Below, one piece after another: positions 39,926-43,752 of a stretch of DNA of 43,752 nucleotides. The notes below the pieces were generated by a model. The model saw only the letters and a list, made by a program, of their open reading frames with translations. It did no database searches and was not told where the DNA came from. Numbering within the stretch: the stretch's first letter is position 1; each line of letters starts with the position of its first letter. Both the position numbers and the translations under genes were made by a program. This stretch comes from Nitrospirota bacterium (GTDB lineage: Bacteria > Nitrospirota > Thermodesulfovibrionia > Thermodesulfovibrionales > JdFR-88): NCBI GenBank assembly GCA_021788025.1, contig JAJYLE010000003.1:1-43752 (forward strand), written 5' to 3'.

Positions 39926-42073
39926 ATGGACTTTTCTGAACTTGTCTCTTTCGGCGCTCATCCGAAGATCGCCGGAACTCTTCCCGCTTCGGGCGGGATT
40001 TCTTTATATCCTCCGCAGGAAGAGGCGGTTAAGGCGGGGCTGTTTGAGCCTGGAACATCACTGGTTGTGGCCGCCCCCACCGCGTCCGGGAAAACCCTGA
40101 TAGCCGAGATGGCCGCACTGGACATCTTCCTGAAAAAAGGCGGCAAGGTTATATATCTGGTGCCGCTTCGGGCGCTTGCACGGGAAAAATATGAGGACTT
40201 CACCCGCAAATACGCAAACACCGGCTTAAGGATAGCGCAGAGCACAGGTGATTTTGACCGTGACGAACCCTGGCTTGCCCAGGCAGGGCTGATAATCACA
40301 ACCAACGAAAAGCTGGACTCCCTTCAGAGGCGGCGCTCCAGGCTGCTTGAAAACCTGGCTCTTGTGGTGGCCGACGAGGTGCATCTTCTTGGCGACGCCG
40401 GCAGGGGGCCAACGCTGGAGGTGGTGCTGACCAGGCTAAGGGCCGTTAAACGCGGGCTGAAAGTGATAGCCCTTAGCGCAACCATACCCAACGCAACTGA
40501 AATTGCGCATTGGCTGGACGCCAGGCTGGTGCAGTCCACATGGAGGCCGGTGCCGCTTAAAGAAGGTGTTTTCCATAACGGGGCGGTGATCTTTAATGAA
40601 GGCAGCGTAATATGGGTGGAGAAGAAGAGCGGCATAGATTCCGTTGACCTTTCCATCGAGACCATCGGCGAGGGCGGGCAGGCCCTTGTTTTCGTTGGCA
40701 CACGAAAATCCAGCGAGGCCCTTGCAAGGAAGGCGGGGCGTTACGTGGCAGACTTTTTATCGGAAGCGGACACTGATTTTCTGGAGAAGCTGTCAAAAGA
40801 CATACTGGCCGCCGCTTCGGAGCCCACAAAACTCACCAAACGCCTCTCTGAAAGCGTTAAGGAAGGCGCGGCCTTCCACCATGCGGGCATACCATACGCC
40901 CAAAGGAAGCTTGTGGAGGACGCCTTCAAATCAAACAGGCTGAAACTGCTTGCCGCAACCACCACGCTTGCCATGGGGCTTAACCTGCCTTCGCGCAGGG
41001 TTGTGATCAGGGACTGGTGGCGTTATGTGCCGGGGACGGGGATAAGCTCCATACCGGCCATCGAGGTAAAACAGATGGCGGGCAGGGCCGGCCGCCCAGG
41101 TTATGACAATTTCGGAGAAGCCGTGCTGGTGGCCAGAAGCAAGCGCGACGAGGGCCAGCTTTTCGATAAATACATACGCGGCGGTCCGGAGGAGATCGAA
41201 TCCGCACTGGCCAGCGAGGCCGCCCTCAGGGGCCATGTGCTGGCCTCCATAGCCGGGCTATTTACCAGGACCAGGCGGGACCTTATGGATTTCCTTGGCG
41301 CAACATTCTTTGCTTTCCAGTCCGGCAGCAACAGGCTGGAGGATGTAGCAGAAGACGTGCTGGAATTTTTGCACTCCGAAGGGCTGATAAATTTTTCCGG
41401 CGGGGCCGGATATTCAGCCACAAGGCTTGGGCACAGGATATCCGAGCTTTACCTGGACCCTTTGTCCGGCGTTATCTTCAGGGACGCGCTGTCCATGCAG
41501 AAGGAAAAACTGCCGTTCGCCCTGTTCCATATGCTTGCCATGGCCCCGGACATGATGACGCTCTCTTTCGGGAAAAAGGACTTTGACGAGCTTATGGAAA
41601 TCTTCAGCGTCCATGCTGAAACCCTGCTGGTTTCAAAGGAAGGCCTGGCCGCAACAGACCAGATGCTCTCGGAAATAAAGACCGCCTCTGTGCTGATGCA
41701 ATGGATTCTGGAGACCCCCGAGGAAAAGATAACAGACCACTTCGGCATAGGCCCCGGGGACCTGCGGACGATTGTGGAACTGGCGGACTGGCTGCTGTAC
41801 GCGGCGCAGGAGATTGCCAAGGCAATCGGAATGAAGGATGAGGCCAGGGCCATTTCGCCGCTCAGGGTAAGGGTGAATTACGGAGTGAAAGAGGAGTTAC
41901 TGGGCCTTGTAAGCCTTAAAGGTGTGGGCAGGATAAGGGCAAGGAGCCTTTATGAGGCAGGCGTTAAGGACGTAAGGGGAGTAAAGGACGCCAGCCTGGA
42001 GGTCCTTCAGAAGGTCCCGAAGATAGGGCATGCGCTTGCGCTGGACCTGAAAAAACAGACTGGCGAAGGCTAG
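39926..42073 (+). CDS. Hel308-like superfamily 2 (Ski2-type) DNA helicase
   Basis: ATP-dependent 3'-5' helicase of the Hel308 type, linked in archaea to repair of stalled forks. Motifs in order: YPPQEEAV (Q motif), VAAPTASGKTLIAEM (Walker A), YLVPLRALAREKYE (Ia), TNEKLDSLQRR (Ic region), VVADEVHLLGD (DExH), ALSATIPNA (III), FHHAGIPYAQRKLVEDAF (IV), ATTTLAMGLNLPSRRVVI (V), KQMAGRAGRPGYD (VI). A winged-helix and ratchet region follows, and the C-terminus has two helix-hairpin-helix turns (LVSLKGVGRIRARSLYEAG and LQKVPKIGHALAL), as in domain V of archaeal Hel308. 715 aa, matching the family. Rare in bacteria; probable ancient transfer from archaea. Confidence 0.88.
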   Translation: MDFSELVSFGAHPKIAGTLPASGGISLYPPQEEAVKAGLFEPGTSLVVAAPTASGKTLIAEMAALDIFLKKGGKVIYLVPLRALAREKYEDFTRKYANTGLRIAQSTGDFDRDEPWLAQAGLIITTNEKLDSLQRRRSRLLENLALVVADEVHLLGDAGRGPTLEVVLTRLRAVKRGLKVIALSATIPNATEIAHWLDARLVQSTWRPVPLKEGVFHNGAVIFNEGSVIWVEKKSGIDSVDLSIETIGEGGQALVFVGTRKSSEALARKAGRYVADFLSEADTDFLEKLSKDILAAASEPTKLTKRLSESVKEGAAFHHAGIPYAQRKLVEDAFKSNRLKLLAATTTLAMGLNLPSRRVVIRDWWRYVPGTGISSIPAIEVKQMAGRAGRPGYDNFGEAVLVARSKRDEGQLFDKYIRGGPEEIESALASEAALRGHVLASIAGLFTRTRRDLMDFLGATFFAFQSGSNRLEDVAEDVLEFLHSEGLINFSGGAGYSATRLGHRISELYLDPLSGVIFRDALSMQKEKLPFALFHMLAMAPDMMTLSFGKKDFDELMEIFSVHAETLLVSKEGLAATDQMLSEIKTASVLMQWILETPEEKITDHFGIGPGDLRTIVELADWLLYAAQEIAKAIGMKDEARAISPLRVRVNYGVKEELLGLVSLKGVGRIRARSLYEAGVKDVRGVKDASLEVLQKVPKIGHALALDLKKQTGEG

Positions 42074-42117
42074 GCGGAGCGGAAAGCCTCCGCGGGCTTT
42101 TCACAGAAGGTTTGTAA

Positions 42118-42147
42118 TTGACATTACCTCTTTTCATCTGGTAATTT
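42118..42147 (+). promoter_or_regulatory. Promoter of gspG with consensus -35, leaderless
   Basis: TTGACA, an 18-bp spacer, TAATTT. Counting 7 nt from the -10 places the start of RNA exactly on the G of the GTG at 42154. This is the clearest case of a complete promoter abutting a start codon. Confidence 0.65.
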
Positions 42148-42153
42148 ACCCGC

Positions 42154-42651
42154 GTGAGCACCCTTGGCCGTTTCCGCATATTCCCGTTTATCCTGAGGCA
42201 GTCCCCCTCCAGCGCAGTTAAACGAACAGAAGGCCAAAAAGAAGGTTTTACCCTTATAGAGCTGATGGTTGTCCTTATAATCCTGAGCCTTCTTGCCGCG
42301 CTTGTAGGCCCCAGGCTGTTTTCAAAGGTCGGCAAAGGCAAGCAGGTGGCCGCAGCCTCCCAGATAAAAATATTCGGGCAGGCGCTGGACCAGTACAAGC
42401 TGGACACAGGCGATTATCCCACAACGGAACAGGGCTTGAACGCGCTCCAGGCAAACCCCGGCGGTATCCAGGGCTGGGACGGGCCATATCTGAAGAAAGG
42501 CATCCCCAAAGACCCATGGGGCAGGCCGTATAATTACCAGTGCCCCGGCCAGCATGGGGATTACGATCTTTATTCATACGGAAAAGACGGCGTGCCTGGC
42601 GGTACAGGCGAAAGCAAGGAAGTGGACAGCTGGGAAAATAGCGGTTCTTAG
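42154..42651 (+). CDS. gspG: Type II secretion system major pseudopilin GspG
   Basis: Main subunit of the periplasmic pseudopilus that pushes folded exoproteins through the outer membrane. The prepilin peptidase site is KEG|FTLIELMVVLIILSLLAALVGP with Glu at +5. The C-terminal part has QALDQYKLDTGDYPTTEQGLNAL, GWDGPYLKKGIPKDPWGRPYNYQCPG and SYGKDG, the calcium-binding GspG signature. The leader before cleavage is 31 residues (GTG start), much longer than the usual 6-12, but no other start exists in frame and the promoter position supports this GTG. gspE follows 25 nt later with its own -10. Other gsp genes are outside the window. Confidence 0.94.
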   Translation: MSTLGRFRIFPFILRQSPSSAVKRTEGQKEGFTLIELMVVLIILSLLAALVGPRLFSKVGKGKQVAAASQIKIFGQALDQYKLDTGDYPTTEQGLNALQANPGGIQGWDGPYLKKGIPKDPWGRPYNYQCPGQHGDYDLYSYGKDGVPGGTGESKEVDSWENSGS

Positions 42652-42664
42652 CCTGGCGTTTTGC

Positions 42665-42670
42665 TACAAT
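42665..42670 (+). promoter_or_regulatory. Candidate -10 element of gspE
   Basis: TACAAT, 6 nt before the ATG at 42677. The predicted start of RNA coincides with the A of the ATG. No Shine-Dalgarno. Confidence 0.5.
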
Positions 42671-42676
42671 ATTCGC

Positions 42677-43752
42677 ATGAGTGACAAACCTTACCAAAGC
42701 CTTGAAGATTTCCCCAAAATGCCGTTTCTGCCCGATGGGCTCTCCTCCCGCTTTATCCGCGAAAACCGGATAGTGCCGCTTGGGCTGGAAAGCGGCACGC
42801 TCAAGATCATCATGGCGGACCCGGATGATTCGCAGACGGTGAGGGCCTTGAGGGTTGCGCTTGAAACCGAGATAGAGGCATACGGCGCGCCGGCCCAGGT
42901 TATAGACGAATACTGGGTGCGCTTCTACGGGCGCAAACCTGAAGACATAACCGACATAGTAAACGGGATGAACGGAAGCGGCGGGCTGGAGATACTGAAG
43001 GACGACGGCGAGGACTCGGCCCATCTGAAGGACCTGGCCTCCGAGGCCCCGATCATAAAGCTTGTAAACGCCCTGATAATGAGGGCCCTTGAGACCAGAG
43101 CAAGCGACATACACCTTGAACCGTATGAAGACGAACTGAGGGTAAGATACCGCATAGACGGAATACTCCATACGGTGGAGTCCGTGCCCAAAAGGCTGCA
43201 ACCAGCAATCATCTCCAGGCTGAAACTAATGGCAAAGCTGAATATCGCTGAGCGAAGGCTGCCCCAGGACGGGCGCATCAGGTTCAAGATGTCCGCCAAA
43301 GAGATTGACATGAGGGTATCCACCATCCCGGTCCTTCATGGGGAAAGCCTGGTTATGAGACTTCTGGACAAAGAGAGCATTGTGATAGACCTGGACCAAC
43401 TCGGGTTTCCGGATGCCGCCCTATCCACTTTCAAGGAACTTATTAAAAAGACCCACGGGCTTATATTCGTAACCGGCCCAACCGGAAGCGGCAAGACCAC
43501 CACCCTGTACGGGGCGCTGGACAAAATAAACTCGCCGGAACTGAAGATAATCACCGTTGAGGACCCGATAGAATATCATCTTAAGGGCGTAAACCAGATA
43601 CAGGTAAAACCCGGCATCGGGCTCAGTTTTGCAAACACTTTAAGGCACATCGTAAGGCAGGACCCGGACGTGATAATGATAGGGGAGATAAGGGATTTAG
43701 AGACGGCCGAGATTGCGATACAGGCCGCGCTTACCGGCCACCTTGTCTTCTC
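42677..43752 (+). CDS. gspE: Type II secretion/type IV pilus assembly ATPase GspE, 3' truncated by window edge
   Basis: Cytoplasmic hexameric ATPase that drives pseudopilus assembly. Not in the ORF track because it has no stop inside the window; 358 codons are present from ATG 42677. The N-terminal domain has PFLPDGLSSRFIRENRIVPLGLESG and ADPDDSQTVRALR. The core shows EAPIIKLVNALIMRALETRASDIHLEPYED, RLPQDGRIRF (Arg finger region), Walker A FVTGPTGSGKTTTLYGAL, the Asp box TVEDPIEYHLKGVNQIQV and Walker B DPDVIMIGEIRD, then TAEIAIQAALTGHLVF at the edge. The zinc-binding Cys region, if any, lies beyond the end. Confidence 0.93.
   Translation, partial: MSDKPYQSLEDFPKMPFLPDGLSSRFIRENRIVPLGLESGTLKIIMADPDDSQTVRALRVALETEIEAYGAPAQVIDEYWVRFYGRKPEDITDIVNGMNGSGGLEILKDDGEDSAHLKDLASEAPIIKLVNALIMRALETRASDIHLEPYEDELRVRYRIDGILHTVESVPKRLQPAIISRLKLMAKLNIAERRLPQDGRIRFKMSAKEIDMRVSTIPVLHGESLVMRLLDKESIVIDLDQLGFPDAALSTFKELIKKTHGLIFVTGPTGSGKTTTLYGALDKINSPELKIITVEDPIEYHLKGVNQIQVKPGIGLSFANTLRHIVRQDPDVIMIGEIRDLETAEIAIQAALTGHLVF

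Overview
This looks like a chromosomal segment from an uncultured-type Gram-negative bacterium. It is gene-dense with moderately high GC. Outer-membrane lineages are suggested by type II secretion genes (gspG, gspE) and lipid-linked sugar transferases. Anaerobic or ferredoxin-based metabolism is suggested by korB and korC, two ferredoxin-type proteins and a NifX/NifB-like protein. I cannot fix the phylum; a Desulfobacterota- or Nitrospirota-like lineage would fit. Two genes (thymidylate synthase, Hel308 helicase) are of types best known from archaea. I saw no rRNA, tRNA, CRISPR array or insertion sequence.

Layout. 1-8.6 kb: xerC, archaeal-type thymidylate synthase, APS-kinase-like protein, convergent FAD reductase, then mutL-DUF362/ferredoxin-GT-C membrane transferase. 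8.6-18.1 kb (minus): two runs, yebC-DUF502-glmU-glmS and pcrA-gatC-panD-secreted protein, plus a sigma-54 response regulator. 18.2-24.4 kb (plus): an overlapping run ppx-diguanylate cyclase-korB-korC-GNAT-purN, then pyk. 24.4-28.5 kb (minus): MOSC-mogA-ccdA, then rpsP-khpA-trmD-rplS-rnhB without rimM. 28.5-30.5 kb: a gene-poor patch around a NifX-like gene, then mnmA divergent from cysK/M. 31.5-37.3 kb (minus): response regulator, GT39, GT2, flippase-like protein and a second GT-C, apparently a surface-glycan or lipid modification operon. 37.4-43.8 kb (plus): sodium/solute symporter, ArsM-like methyltransferase, Hel308, gspG and partial gspE.

Main unusual points. (1) The ArsM-like methyltransferase has an in-frame TGA where relatives carry a conserved Cys. 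A SECIS-like hairpin follows and a perfectly continuous C-terminus lies beyond it, so it is a strong selenoprotein candidate. (2) About a dozen genes at the head of transcription units have a TANNNT -10 element ending 5-10 nt before the start codon and no Shine-Dalgarno, which points to widespread leaderless transcription. (3) A GT-C gene appears to start at AUU behind a near-perfect Shine-Dalgarno. (4) rimM is missing from its usual place, where there is instead a 10-bp hairpin. (5) korB and korC occur without korA.
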